The position numbers were made by a program, and so were the translations under genes. A stretch of 64,000 nt of DNA, from contig JAVYIG010004984.1 in assembly GCA_035222895.1 (NCBI GenBank), positions 1 through 64,000 on the forward strand, written 5' to 3'. How positions within the stretch are numbered: position 1 is the first letter of the stretch; every line of letters starts with the position of its first letter. Below are positions 33,857 through 46,956 of this stretch, one piece after another. The notes under the pieces were generated by a model. It was not told where the DNA came from. It made no database searches and saw nothing but the letters and a program-made list of their open reading frames with translations. Origin of the DNA: Strongylocentrotus droebachiensis. Lineage: Eukaryota; Echinodermata; Echinoidea; Camarodonta; Strongylocentrotidae.

Positions 33857-36800
33857 ATGGCTTTCCACATTGTGGTTTTGTTCTTGCTTGGTTTCGTTTC
33901 AAAACAAGGTAAGACACGAATATTTCCTTCGATCAAGTAGGCCAATGTCATATTCACGGATACTGGGCGAATTGTTGCGTGGAGAAAAGGAGGGGGAAGA
34001 GGACATGATATAGTTGCCAGTTTGGGTCTTTTGTAGAAAAGGTATAATTCGTCAACGTGAGGTGAAAAAATGTAGTGTAACATGACATAACTAGTATTAT
34101 GATGTAGCCATGTAGGAAATATATACAGCGGCGAATATATTGGTTTGAATGTCCGTCTTTCATAATGTTATTCGTTACTAATGATTAGCTGAGAAATTTA
34201 GCAGGAAGAAAACATGAACGCTTATAATAACTGACTGGCATTTTTAAAAGCTTATGTGCAAAGAGCAACAACGCTGATTTTGTATATTGGATGTTAGATA
34301 ACATTGTTGCTGAATGATGGTTAGAATGCACTGACGTTTGGCAGATAATTCGCAGCTGATACATGCATAGATATATCGTCGTAAAATTTGAAGGGATAAT
34401 TTAAGGGTATATAACATCGAAAATGCTTGTAGATTCACCAAAAGATAGATGGCATCAACTTCGACGTAAATGGCACCGATACGATATTATTAATGTCCAC
34501 TCATTGTCCATCTCTTTGTTTTGATTTAAAGTTTTATCCGAAGAGGTTTGCTACGATGATGTCGGATGTTTTACCGATGAAGGTTGTCATTGGTTAGGAT
34601 TCCCGCCTAAATCGCCATCCGAAATCAACACCCAGTTCTTTCTCTACACGAGACGTAATCAATTCGAACCTCAGGAGCTACGACGTGATGATATCGACAG
34701 TCTTCGAACGTCGAACTTTGACCCGAGGAAGAAGACAAAGATCTCTTCTCACGGTTACACCGCGGATTCTTTCAAGCCATGGGAGCTGGATAAAAAGGAT
34801 GCTTTCCTTGAAGCGGTAACTAAAATATCGCGACTTTTATTTTCCTCTATGATAATAATGACGCTTGGAGAAAAAATGAAAATAAAACACATAAACCAAG
34901 CCTGGAAGACAATGGCAACTTCCTTTAAAATCAACCCTGCGTCCATGTTTCCTTTGGTTACAGCCCACGAGACCGACACCCCGAGACCGACAGCTCATGA
35001 GACCAAGAGTTTCGGTCTCGTTCACCTTACGGCCACTTTTCAGAGGGTTGGCTAGACCGATGGCCCTCCAGGCGGACATTCCTCTATACTCTCTCTAATT
35101 CTCTTGATATATCTTCGTTTTGTCGGCTCCGTAGGCCTTTATAGTGTCATGGACGTTTTGGGAAAAAATTTGTCTTTGTTTATTTTGACTGCTTGTACGT
35201 GGGCTGTCAGTCTACTGCAGGGGGACGACCTCTTTCTTTGGTATCAACACATTTAGTTATCGAATCACTATTCTTTACCAACTCGATACTACGTTAATTT
35301 TTCCTCTGTAATTCCTCCATCATGATTATCTCCATCTTATCGAAAACAGGAAGATGCAAACGTCATCTGCGTTGACTGGTCCGGTGGCGCTAATGATCTG
35401 TACAGCAAGAGTCACCAGAACGTTCGTGTGGTCGGGCGAGAGATCGGTCTTCTCATTCGTTTTCTCAACTTGGAGACGGGTATGTTCTACAAGGATCTCC
35501 ACGTCATCGGCATGAGTCTGGGGGCACAAGCATCAGGATACGCCGGCGAGTTTCAGCCTGGAATTGCAAGAATAACAGGTATATGACGAGGGTCATTCCC
35601 ATCGCCTTCGATCTTCTGATATCCATTATTAGCAGTAGCCCATCAAACAAAACTATTACCTGTTTAATTCGCTATCTATGGCTCATCCGTTAATGCAAGC
35701 CACCTGGCAAGCCCTGATCATGAGTTTTTCTCTAATCCGCCTCTAAACCAGTCTTTATAATGACCTCTTGAATTGCACTGGAACTGTTTTGTACTACTCG
35801 TGAACCTTCTCTGAATAAGACAATTATCCTGAAATATCCTGAAATATTATTAATCACCATTAAGTCGTCACCTTGATACCAAAAATGTCAACGAACTTCT
35901 AACCTCTCTTATCACACTATTGACACTTGAACTCTCTATCTTCAATGTTGCATCCAAAATCAATATTTTCAAAATCATTACCATATTCAATAGGTCTCGA
36001 TCCCGCTGGTCCGTATTTTCGTGACGAGCGCTTCGAATTCTTCAACAACGGACCCGAGTGTCGTCTTGATCCTACCGACGCCATCTTTGTTGACGTCATC
36101 CATACAGATGGCAATGATATCATAGGAGCAGGTCAAATGTTGCCGGTGAGAATAGTGACGCGTCCAGGATTTTGTGCCTTTCCAAATTACCATCCACCAT
36201 GGTAACCATGGCTATCATGGTACCATGAAATACAATGGGTCATTAAACGATGTATTTCATTGTTTCAATACCATGATAACCATGGTTACCATGGTGGATG
36301 GTAATTTAGACAAAAAAAACATGGTTACCATGGTACTTTTTTGTAAGGGGGGGGGCGTAAGTCCCGAATTCTTTCACGGACGAAACCAAAATGCTACCGA
36401 GAGACACAGTTATAAATGTTTTTCTAATGAAAATGTTATACCTAAGATTTGCCACAATTATTGGGATTAACCGGCAGTCGATCCCAACACCCCCCCCCCC
36501 TGATTCACAACAGTTACTGATGAAGGTTGCTTAAACGTAGTGAATTTCATCTCGATTGTTTAATAAATGCTCTAATTGGTGATACTTAATTTGCTCCGGC
36601 GATTTATGTTTCAGCTTTTTCCGTCAAAGATTATATTGACTGTGATGGCGCTTCGGTTTTTGGTTAGTTTTGGGTTAAGGGTGGTTCAGGGATAAAGTTA
36701 AAAGATTTCAACAGTGTCATAAATCGACCACGAAACAATGATTTCCGAAAATTGTGCCGTAACATCATCTCAATCGTTGATGTACGCTATTTTCTTAAAC

Positions 36801-37143
36801 TTCACACATGGACTTGACATTATATCTTTTTTTGTAGCTTGGGCATCAAGACTTCTATCCAAACGGTGGACGCCATCAACCCGGTTGCGACGGCCCCGAC
36901 CTGACAACAGGCTGCAGTCATTCATGGGCATGGATGTTGTTTACAGACAGTATCCGATCCACGACGTGCAGTTTTACCGCGTACCCTTGCGATAGTTGGG
37001 TTCGGTTCGTTGCCGGTGACTGCGGTGAATGCGGTGAACGCGGTTGCGCTACAATGGGTTACCACGCCGACCAGAATACCGCGGTTACGGGGAAGTTCTA
37101 CTTGTCTACAAACGCGGAGATACCCTATTGCATACCCGAATAG
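33857..37143 (+). CDS. Secreted pancreatic-lipase-superfamily enzyme, lipase C (340 aa, five exons)
   Basis: Exons 33857-33908 (MAFHIVVLFLLGFVSKQ leader), 34532-34815, 35350-35578, 35994-36145 and 36838-37143. The CDS is 1023 nt with intron phases 1-0-1-0, as in B and D. Mature start VLSEEVCYDDVGC. Seen: oxyanion loop KISSHGYT; nucleophile GMSLGAQ (Ser about 168, with Gln in place of the usual His of GAH); Asp in GLDPAGP (about 191); His in GCSHSWA (about 267). Eight residues separate the lid cysteines; the six-cysteine tail includes YPCDSW and DCGECGERGC. There is no PLAT domain. Exon 2 and the tail are closest to lipase D, so the pair looks like the youngest duplication. An AATAAA lies at 37433. 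Confidence 0.93.
36187..36302. repeat. Short inverted repeat of TTACCATGGTGGATGG
   Basis: CCATCCACCATGGTAACCATG at the left is mirrored by CATGGTTACCATGGTGGATGG at the right, with AAATACAATG and CATTGTTTCA-like words between. It is a small MITE or hairpin in the last intron of lipase C; a partial third copy follows to about 36335. Confidence 0.8.
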
Positions 37144-38523
37144 TATAATGAATTTGGTGTGAGATAATTGAGAGCACGTTGTGAATGATTTTTTTTTTCC
37201 ATTTTCGAGATTTTTAGGGGAACAATTGTTTTCAATTAAGTTTTAGACTTAATGCTGTTTTGTCTGTCGTTTGTAATCAACGTTTTAGGTAAATCAATCT
37301 GTGTATTCCATATGTATTGAGTCAAGCAATTAGTGATGTTTGTTATTTCAAGGAAATGCAACTTTGTTAATTAGATATGAAACAGATGGCAATATTCTTT
37401 TCTCTCCAATGTTTTTTTGTTCTTCAAAATGAAATAAAATTGTTACGGTTATTATTTGCACAATTATTGATTTGCATTATGATTATTTCGATGTTTGAAT
37501 TTAGTGAACAGGTCCGGTGATATTTCGTTTGTACTAGTTCGTTGTTACGTTAATTTCACTGCATCTAGGCGTTTAGTTAGTGAGTGCCTTTGTATTTTGT
37601 ATAATTTTAATTCAAACATGAATTAATATTTTACAGAAACAGTTGAAGTGGGCGAAGAAGGGAAGAAGACAATGTGTAGAGGAGAGAAAAGGAAAGAGTG
37701 AATAAAGTAGGGAGAGGAGAAGAAAACAAAGCGAAAAGTATGAGAAAGTTATTTTTTAAAAAATTTAAAAAGAGGTGTGAGCAGGAGAGGAAAACAGGAA
37801 AAATACTTGGAGTAAGAAAATAGAACAGTGAAGAGAGTACAAGGAGAGGGTACAAAAGGAAAAGAAAAGAAGAGGGAAAAACCGTGTGAGAGAAATGATA
37901 AAATATCTATCATGCCAAAAATAGAAACGTTTTATTTGTTATTATTCTAACTCTCGTCCTCTCTCTCTCTCTCTCTCTCTCCGTATTTCTTTAAACTTCG
38001 AATCTCCCTCTCTCTCTCTCTCTCATTATTCTCTGTTCTCTTTATCTTTCCCTAGTCTCTCCCGTTCTGCTTTCTGTCACGAATACTTCACACTGTCTTT
38101 ATCCCCCTCCCCCCTCCCTCCTCTCTCTCTCTCTCTTTCTCTCTTCCTCTCTCTCTCTCTCTCTCTCTTTCTCTCTTTCTCTCTTCCTCTCATTTCTCCC
38201 TCCATCCACTTCCCCCTTCTCTCTCTACTCCTCATCTTAATATTTTACCCTCACAGTCGACTTTGTTCAGCTCGGAGATTATTACGAGGTCCGTTATCCT
38301 TTCCGTCAATATTATCAGATAACAGGTGTAAATGTACGCACACAGTTCTGAGTTTCAGATTAAGCATATAATTATCTCCTTCAATTTTTAATCATAACTG
38401 ACATGTAATACGATCAAACAAATTATCGTAACGAATATATTATTGGTTTACCGAAACAAATATTGAGCTGTCACATTGGGTCAAAATAATAGTACAACAG
38501 AGGGATGTGTTGTGTTGTTTACT
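37144..38523. other. Intergenic DNA between lipases C and D
   Basis: Contains the lipase C poly(A) signal (AATAAA 37433-37438), a GA-rich stretch (about 37640-37890) and a CT microsatellite complex (37957-38235) with (CT)n, TTTCTCTC and CCCTCC units. No gene is visible. Confidence 0.75.
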
Positions 38524-41500
38524 ATGGATTTTCACTACATGATTTTGATCTGGTTCAGTTTTGTTTTAAGACAAGGTAAGACATTGATAATTTTTTGATA
38601 TTGTTGGGAAAATGGATTTCATGAGTCTCGTGTATATACATTAATCAACATCTCCGAGCTGTGTTTCGATAACGGGAAGGCTCTTGGTTCGGGAAAATTG
38701 GATGGACACGATGGTTGCAAATTTTATCATGTTTGTCATGATATCTTTATATTTTACCCCGAAGTAATATTCCATGTACCACTTTTGGCTAAAGACTATC
38801 GTTAATTGTACATGGTTAAAAGCCCGAGTGAAAACAAATTGTTAAGGTTAAATTTTACTTGATTAATAGACAATGCATGATGATTATTTTTGCTCGGGAA
38901 AGAAATGTTTGCTTTTAAATGAAGGCGAAGAATTATGTGTAACAGGATATAATTAGGAATTACCTATTCTCCTGTTATAAGAAAGAAAATGTGCACAGTA
39001 TTGGTATAACTATGAGGATATACTTCCAATAAACATCAACTGATATTTTCGTTTCCATTTTCATCCTGTCCCTTTCATTTAAAGTTTTATCCGAAGAAAT
39101 TTGCTACGATGATGTCGGATGTTTTACGGACGAAGATTGTCATTGGCTAGGCTTCCCGCCAAAGCCACAATCCGAAATCAACACCCGGTTCTTTCTCTAC
39201 ACGAGACGTAATCAGTTCGAACCACAGGAATTAAGACGAGGCGACGTCGACGGTCTTCGAGCGTCAAACTTCGACTGGAGGAAGAAGACGATATTCTCCT
39301 CTCACGGTTATACTTCCGATTCGTTCACTTCATGGGAGCTGGGTAAAAAGAACGCCCTTTTAGAGGCGGTAGGTGCATTGTCTCTTGACGGCTTTTTATT
39401 TTTCCTAACATGCTTTCTGGTAATTGTCTTGTCTTGTTGGATATATATTCTACATTTTTCCTCAATTTTCACATAAGTCTAGAAATCAAAACGTATTAAA
39501 TTATCGAAATATGCACTGATTTGAGAGATTGTAGTTGAATCTGTGATGTCGAGATGAGACCCGCAAGTAAATAACATTTCGGTGGTCGAGACCACATAGA
39601 TTTACCAAATATCTCGAATGAAGTGTATATTTGTTTCATCCCCTTACCTTTGAGCACTATTATTTAGCTGCATTCTGTAAAATAAGAATATTCCAAATGT
39701 GCGCTAATATCTAAAGGCAATGAAGTACTTGATCATTATCGACCTACTGCGACATCACAAAATGATGTTGGATTGTCATTTTTTGTTGTTAGTTTAACAT
39801 AATTGCCAGGACTTTCGAACAATCATCTTTAGAGCAATTTCAATACACCAATGTACGTGTGCCTTTGAAACAACGTTCGGATTATGCCCACGTACCGGCG
39901 TCCGCACATTTCAAAAGTTGACGAACGTGGCTGAAATTGCTTAAGATTTATTTCTTGAAAGTCTTTTTGACATTGTTCCTTTGTTCATATCCTTTCCTTC
40001 AACCATCATCGCATAATGCAGGAAGACTCAAACGTCATATGCGTGGACTGGGGCGAAGGTGCATTAGGTCTGTACAGCAAATGCCATCAGAACACCCGGG
40101 TAGTCGGGCGGGAGATCGGGCTCCTAGCCCGCTTCCTTAACCTCGAGACCGGGATGTATTACAGGGACGTCCATTTGATAGGAATGAGTCTAGGGGCACA
40201 TGCCGTGGGGTACGCCGGCGAGTTTCAACCCGGTATCGGAAGAATAACAGGTGGGTCATAAAGAGTTTGGTCAGTGGTTGGTTTTACCTAGCTTCTACGA
40301 AATAATGTGTATGCTCGATTGCTCGTAAGTAACCAGGGGATTTCAAGGAGCTGGCTATTAAAATAAACCCCTTCCTGTTCCGGGGAAGAGTCCGCGCCCT
40401 TTTTCAAAATCCATATTATCCACTGTCAAACAATTAAGATCTCCTGAGCTTCTCATTCCCTTAACCCTTCCCTTCTCTTCAAAAGCCGCCTATAGAGTGA
40501 CCCCTTACAAACACCATCTCATAAAATACCCCTAGCCTCCTCAACAACCCAGAAGGCATCAGAAATAAACAGAAAATTAATTTTGTATTCTTGTTCCATA
40601 GGTCTCGACCCCGCTGGTCCATACTTTCGTGACGAGGGTCTCGACTTCCGCAACAACGGACCAGCGTGTCGTCTCGATCCCACAGATGCCATCTTTGTTG
40701 ACGTCATCCACACAGACTCCAATGACATCACAGGACTTGGACAGACGCAACAGGTTTGTTTCTTTCTTTATTTGTTTTGTTCTTTTTAATTCAGAACAAC
40801 GCACAGAAACATCCAAGTCAACACAACCCTCCTCCGTATATACCCTTAAGAATGAATCTAAACACGGATTCATATTTAGTAATGCGTCGTCTTTGTTCCT
40901 AATTTCCATAGGTTGCCGATTTCTTATCTTATTTCATTCAATTTGATACAGCCCTTCATAAGTTAAGTCCTATCATATGGTCCTATAAAAGACTGTGATT
41001 TTCTTGTTCTCACACTTCAATGGTGGATTCAAGATTCTATTATATTATTGTTATATTACATATTATATTATTGATATAATTATCATTACCATTTATTGTT
41101 ATTATTAATTTTATTACTGCTATTATCATCATCATCATTATCATCATAATCTTAGAGACGTGGTTAAAATGTCTGAGAAAAACCTTTCACATCTTCTACA
41201 TGAGACAATCTCAGATACATCTTTGCTGGTGATTTCACGCTCTTTCCCTTCTCTCAATCTAACCATTATCATATTCCATTAATTTCCCAGATGGGGCATC
41301 AGGACTTTTACCCAAACGGCGGACGAACCCAGCCGGGGTGCTCCGGTTCCGACCTCCTCTCCGGTTGCAGTCACATGCGGGCGGTTGCTCTATTCAGCGA
41401 GAGCGCGCGGTCAACCGCGTGTAGTTTTGCCGCGTACCCGTGCGACAGCTGGAGAATGTTTACAGCGGGTGAATGCGGTGACTGCGGAGAAAGCGGTTGT

Positions 41501-41608
41501 GCCGTTATGGGTTACCACGCCGACCAGAATACCGCGGTCACCGGTAAATTCTACCTGCAGACCAATCCGCGATCGCCGTATTGCTTTCAAGACGGACAAG
41601 ATATATAA
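38524..41608 (+). CDS. Secreted pancreatic-lipase-superfamily enzyme, lipase D (344 aa, five exons)
   Basis: Exons 38524-38575 (MDFHYMILIWFSFVLRQ leader), 39085-39368, 40022-40250, 40602-40753 and 41291-41608. The CDS is 1035 nt. Seen: VLSEEICYDDVGC mature start; oxyanion loop FSSHGYT; nucleophile GMSLGAH (Ser about 168); Asp in GLDPAGP (about 191); His in GCSHMRA (about 267). Eight residues separate the lid cysteines. The tail YPCDSWRMF and GDCGESGCAVMGYHAD is nearly that of C, but the C-terminus is extended (PYCFQDGQDI). It has the seven-codon insert of the inner subfamily and no PLAT domain. Role inferred as for C: secreted, sn-1 phospholipid or acyl-ester hydrolase. A canonical AATAAA is at 41893. 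Confidence 0.93.
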
Positions 41609-43093
41609 TGTAAATTTCCAAGATGAAAACGAACAGATGTTCGTCAAAGATGCAGAAATGTGTTACTTGGACGATAAAGTATTTTGGATTATAATAATTG
41701 TGTGTAAAATAAACCTCATATATGATATAATAATGCTAAGTTTGCTCACATAGTTGTGACGGTGTTGTTATTCGCTTCACATTTGACACAGAGCCCAATG
41801 AATACGCCTAGGGCCTTTGTTGAGCACAGTTGCCTTTCAGGTACACGCTTTTACAAAGAAAACCGCCATGTTTTACCGCTTCATAATCTGACAATAAAAT
41901 ATTAAGCCTTGAACTGCCTGCGACAAACGCAGGTAGCGACATACGTCATAATGATAATAATAAATGATACATTACCGCAGATAATAATCTTGATGTTGAT
42001 TGTAATAGTACTTAAATGGTGACGTCGGTCATGGTTGTGATGATGACAAGAATGATGGTGGTGGTGGTGCATGGTGCTGGTGTTTGGGTAATCACAGGGA
42101 TGATGTTGTTGATGACAGATAACGATTGCGAAGTTATAGATTATAACGATCATGACGATAAGCCCTATGATACGGATTTGAGACCCGGCACGGCACTGGT
42201 GTCCGTTTGCAATTAAGACCTTTATCTATATTTGCCACTTTTCATCCAGGTTTTAAATGGATACCCGATAGGCTGCGACCTTTAATTTGGTTTGATTGGC
42301 TTCTGTGCACTTGTAAAATAGCGCCTGGCCGGAATACTCCCCAGGGAGCGGAGCGTGTGGACTATTGTATGCGAAATAGTAATTGCTAGCTTCCAATGAT
42401 CGGGGAATAGGAATTATTGTGCGGCGGTTAGATACGTATTATTAAGAGCTTTATAAATATTATATAAGGACTTGTTTGTTTGTGTGCGTTTTTTTTTCTT
42501 CCATTTATTTTCGAAACTTTTCGAAAACAGATAAATATATTTCACTAGAATATGCTGCTCAATAACAATATATATTTAAGCTTATTCATCTATAGAATCA
42601 ATGGTGTTGTGAGGGGGCTGGTTGGTGTCCTGGGAAGGCTAGAGTACAGCTATTATGATTCACCTTTATGATTCACCTATTCATATTGTTCTAATGAATA
42701 TATTTATATCTCTGAAACTATAAACGCGTTTCACACCTATTGATCTGCCTATATAGAGGTATGAATATTATCTATATCCCACGAAGTAAAATGTTGAAAC
42801 CTTAATATCTTTATTTAAGTAACAAAAAAGTAGGCGTTTGCCGGCCCTATACAAAGAAAAGAAGATTATTTACACTCATGATGAGATCCTCTTGAAGTGA
42901 AGATATGATAATCTTCTTATGACGAATATAAAGTAGCAGGTGCAATTTTTCTCAGGAGAATGGTTGCAGAAGAATGCCTGGGTCAGTTGAGAATCGGACC
43001 ATATTATTTACAATTTCATCATACTCATAAAGCCTTTGACGGACCCAGAAGACACTGCAAATTTTCTTGATACTTTACGATTTAAAAGCAATC
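41609..43093. other. Intergenic DNA between lipases D and E
   Basis: Holds the lipase D 3'UTR with AATAAA at 41893-41898, a GATGATG/GGTGGTGG simple-sequence stretch (about 42030-42110) and otherwise unremarkable AT-rich DNA. No gene or RNA was recognised. Confidence 0.7.
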
Positions 43094-46000
43094 ATGAAAA
43101 TCTTGGTTCTACTCTTCGCTTTCTTTCATGTGTATTTTGGTGAGTTATTCCCTCATTTTATTTGATCTTATTATATATTTCGAGACAAATGGGTCGAGAG
43201 TTTGGATGTTTGTGTATACTCTTACGGGAAAAATAAAAATTTGTATTGAGTTCCTTTCGTTGGTGGTGATGATGATATAGGCCTGTACAGATTATCAGTT
43301 AACAATTTATCGATAACTGAGACAATTTGTGCAACCAAATAAAAGTTTACTCTTTCAAAAAAAACTTTACTGAATTTTTTTGTTTAAAGCAAACTTATAT
43401 TGTGTAGATTATGATACATGGGTCCGTGTGTAAAATTGACATCAGAAGCTCCTTCTATTTTTCTTTTCTCCTTTACATCCTCCTTCTTTTTTTTCTTTTT
43501 CTTCTTTTTCTTCTTTTTCTTCTTTTTCTTTTGCATTCTCCTTCTCTCTGTCTTTCTTCTCTTCCTTTCATTCAAGCTAGTCGACAAATTTCAATCTTTT
43601 GCATAGGTCCCAGATCTTTCTGTTCATAACAAATACTTCAACCCACCCCTGAAAATTTGAAATTAATAAGGAATTAGTCGTATGTCAATGATAAGCTATC
43701 TCCCCCCCCCCCCCCCCCCTCCAAGTTCAAGCAGAGGAGATATGTTACGACGACCTGGGTTGCTTCACAGACGACCTTGAGTGCCATAAATACCGTTTCC
43801 CGCCACAAACTCTGGAAGAAATCGACCTCCATTTCTACCTCTACACGCGTCGCAATCGCGACACGCCCTACGAGCTATTCTGGAATGACATCGAGAACAT
43901 TCGGAACTCGAACTTTGACCCCAAGAAGAAGACGAAGATTTTGACGCATGGATTCCTGGGGAACTATTCGGAGCCTATCTACGCCGAGTTCAAGGATGCC
44001 TTCATTGCAAGGGTAATAATATATTTCATCAACTATGTCCGATGCACAGTGCACGAGGCGTCGTTTCGATTACGCTATTACATGCGCCAATAATGCCTCA
44101 GAATGCAATAAGCCTTTTGCCTATTGATAAAAGTATTATGCACTTTTGACATTTTGACATTGCAATCACTTGGCTAGGAGAGATTAGACCTCGCTGCATG
44201 GTCACCGACTGGTGGTTATCTCATCAAATCAGCTCTCAATTAACATATGAAAAAGAGGATCATGGGAGACCAATGGTCACCGATTAGGCATTGTTTGCTA
44301 TATAGAGGGCGCAAGTAGCTATAAGTAGTGCAGTGGGGCTTACCTATGTGCAAGCGATGTGTCATAATTGCCTATTATTTCATCTTTAGAGGGATTAAAC
44401 ATTCTTTATTCGGCTTGTATCGTTCTCTTCACCATCAGGAAGATGTGAATTTCATCCTCCTCGACTGGCGGGAAGGGGCCGTCACCCTCTACCCACGGGC
44501 CATGCAGAACGCCCGGGTGGTGGGTCGCCAGCTCAGTCTCCTCGTCCAGGCATTCAACAGGGAGCTGGGAGCCTACTACCGGGACTTCCACATCATGGGG
44601 TACAGCCTCGGAGGGCACGTCGCCGGGTACGTCGGGCAAGAGATCCCTGGGCTAGGGAGGATTACTGGTAAGTATCCCTCGGAGAGGACCTAAAGCCGTC
44701 GGCCCTCTGGTTGCTTACTAACAAGCATTTATGCTTTCTTAGCAGTCACGTAAAAATAACCACCACTACTACTACTACTACATTCATTTTATGTTCTCAT
44801 AAAAAAGCAAAAACCAACAAACGCGATTTTATAATGATAGACAAAAAACGAAAATAAAATGCTACACGAACATAAAGAAAGTATTTTAAAGGCCATAAAC
44901 AAAACGTAAACAGATCGACTATTTTTTGTTGTAATAATATTATATCCTCTCCTGTTTACCATGAAATTAAACACTATATTTTTTTCAATGTGAACTTCTG
45001 GTCATATCAAAGCCGTAATGCGTTATGGTATTTGATTTTAAATGAAATTTACAACACCAGGGGCGGCGATTTCTGTTCATGACCGGGGAGGACGAAATGC
45101 GATTTTTTTTTTTTTTTTACAAGGATGTTATGCGAGGGAGCGTAGCGACCGAGCAAGAATTTTTTTGCAATTTTATTAGTCTAAACGCTGCACTCTTGGG
45201 CCCTCCGGAGCCTAAAAGTGTATTGCAGTCATTATTCAGTATATGCTATACAATTTTGTTTGCACTTTTTCAAATTTTCCGGGGTGGACGATCCCCCCCC
45301 TAAAAAAAAGTTGAGGGGGGACGTGTCCCCCCCCCCCCGTCCCCCCCCCCCGGGATCGCCGCCCCTGTACAACACATATAACCGGAATGGAGGACCTGCA
45401 TAAGATTGAAAATAAAAACTAATTGCAAAATGCCGTACGTGCTATTAGATAGTAAAGTTTGAAAAAAAGAGGGTTGTTTAAGGATAAGTCCGGCCCAAAC
45501 TCCATAACTTTCTTATTTTTCGTCCGTTTTCTATGAAACTTTGACCGTTTTGATTGTTTAACTTTTCTCTATTTATTCATTTCAACTTGCAAAAATGATA
45601 CACCGTCGCTGTAATCATTTTAATATCAAAATCAAAATGGAGAAGGTATTGTTTGAAGAAAAATAAAGATGGGTTCATACCAAAAGTATTAACAATTAAG
45701 CTTTATAACTCGATGTAAACAATGTCTTAACAGGGTCTAATCTTCATTATAGGTCTCGACCCGGCTGGACCAGGTTTTCAGAACACTGACGTCCCTGAAT
45801 GTAGACTGGATAAAAGTGATGCGATTTTGGTAGATGTGATACACACCGATGGAAGACCAGTTGGATATGGAACACTTACACCGGTATGTTTCTTATTGTT
45901 GTAGTTGTTTGTAATTTGCTTCAGACCCCCCCCCCCCCCCCCCCCACTAAGTGTTATTTAGGGTACGCGTATGCATGTTCCCTCCTTTTGAAAACACCCC

Positions 46001-46925
46001 CTATTCCGGTGTGTAAAGTCAATACGGGCCGGATTTTTGTGTACTACGAGCCGGACTTTGGTGCGTGAAAAGCACCCCTTTACCGGACATGTTGGGAACA
46101 CGCATGCGGTCCCTCCGACCCCGGAGGTGGGGGGGGGGGGCCGGGGCTTCAGATTGAGATTTTTTTTTTGTCTTTTTTTTTTCTCCAATTTTTCTCGGTT
46201 CTATTCCCCTGTTATTCATTTGTGAGTCTTTTATTCATTTTTCCTTGAAAGGAGATAACCATCTTTAAATAATCCAATGTTGTCGATTTTTTGTTGTTGT
46301 CTTCTTCTCTTTCAGTTTGGTCACATGGATTTCTATCCCAATGGTGGTTCGGACCAGGAAGGATGTTCTCTTGATGTTGTTTCTGTATGCAGTCATATGA
46401 GAGGAAGAGACTACTTCCTCGAGAGCTTGATCAACGAAGACTGCCAGTTTACATCCTATCCGTGCTCGGACTGGGATAGGTAAGGGGTTAATCCAGAGAG
46501 AAGAATTATTGAGAGGGGGAGAGAGAGAGAGAGAGAGGGTGTGGCTGGAGCAACGGAGAGAGAAGAATAGAGAAACGGAGAGACGGTCAGAGAGGTGAAT
46601 AGAGAAATGGAGAGAAGAGGACTAGGAGAGAGAAATGGAGAGAAGAGGAGGGAGGAGAAAGCGATGGGGAAGAGAGAGAGAGATAAAGAGGAGGAAGAGA
46701 GAGGTGGGAAAGAGAGAGAGAGAGACGGTTAGAGAAAAGAATAGAGAAATATGTAGCGAGGGGGAGAGAGGCGAGAGAGAGAGAGAGAGAGAGAGTGTGA
46801 GAGAAAGAGAGAGAGAACAATGGTTATAGAGAATAATAGAGAAATAGAGAGAGGGAAGGGAGGGTAGGGAGAGAACGGAAGAAGAGAGACAGATTGAGAG
46901 ACGGTTAGAGTGAAGAATATAGATG

Positions 46926-46956
<31 letters not shown>

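Noticed and set aside
42016..42216. 66-residue frame rich in Met/Val/Asp
   Set aside because: Driven by GATGATG/GGTGGTG simple sequence.
46587..46829. Arg/Glu-rich or Leu/Ser-rich frames in the lipase E intron
   Set aside because: Produced by the GA microsatellite; the flanking exons splice across it in frame.
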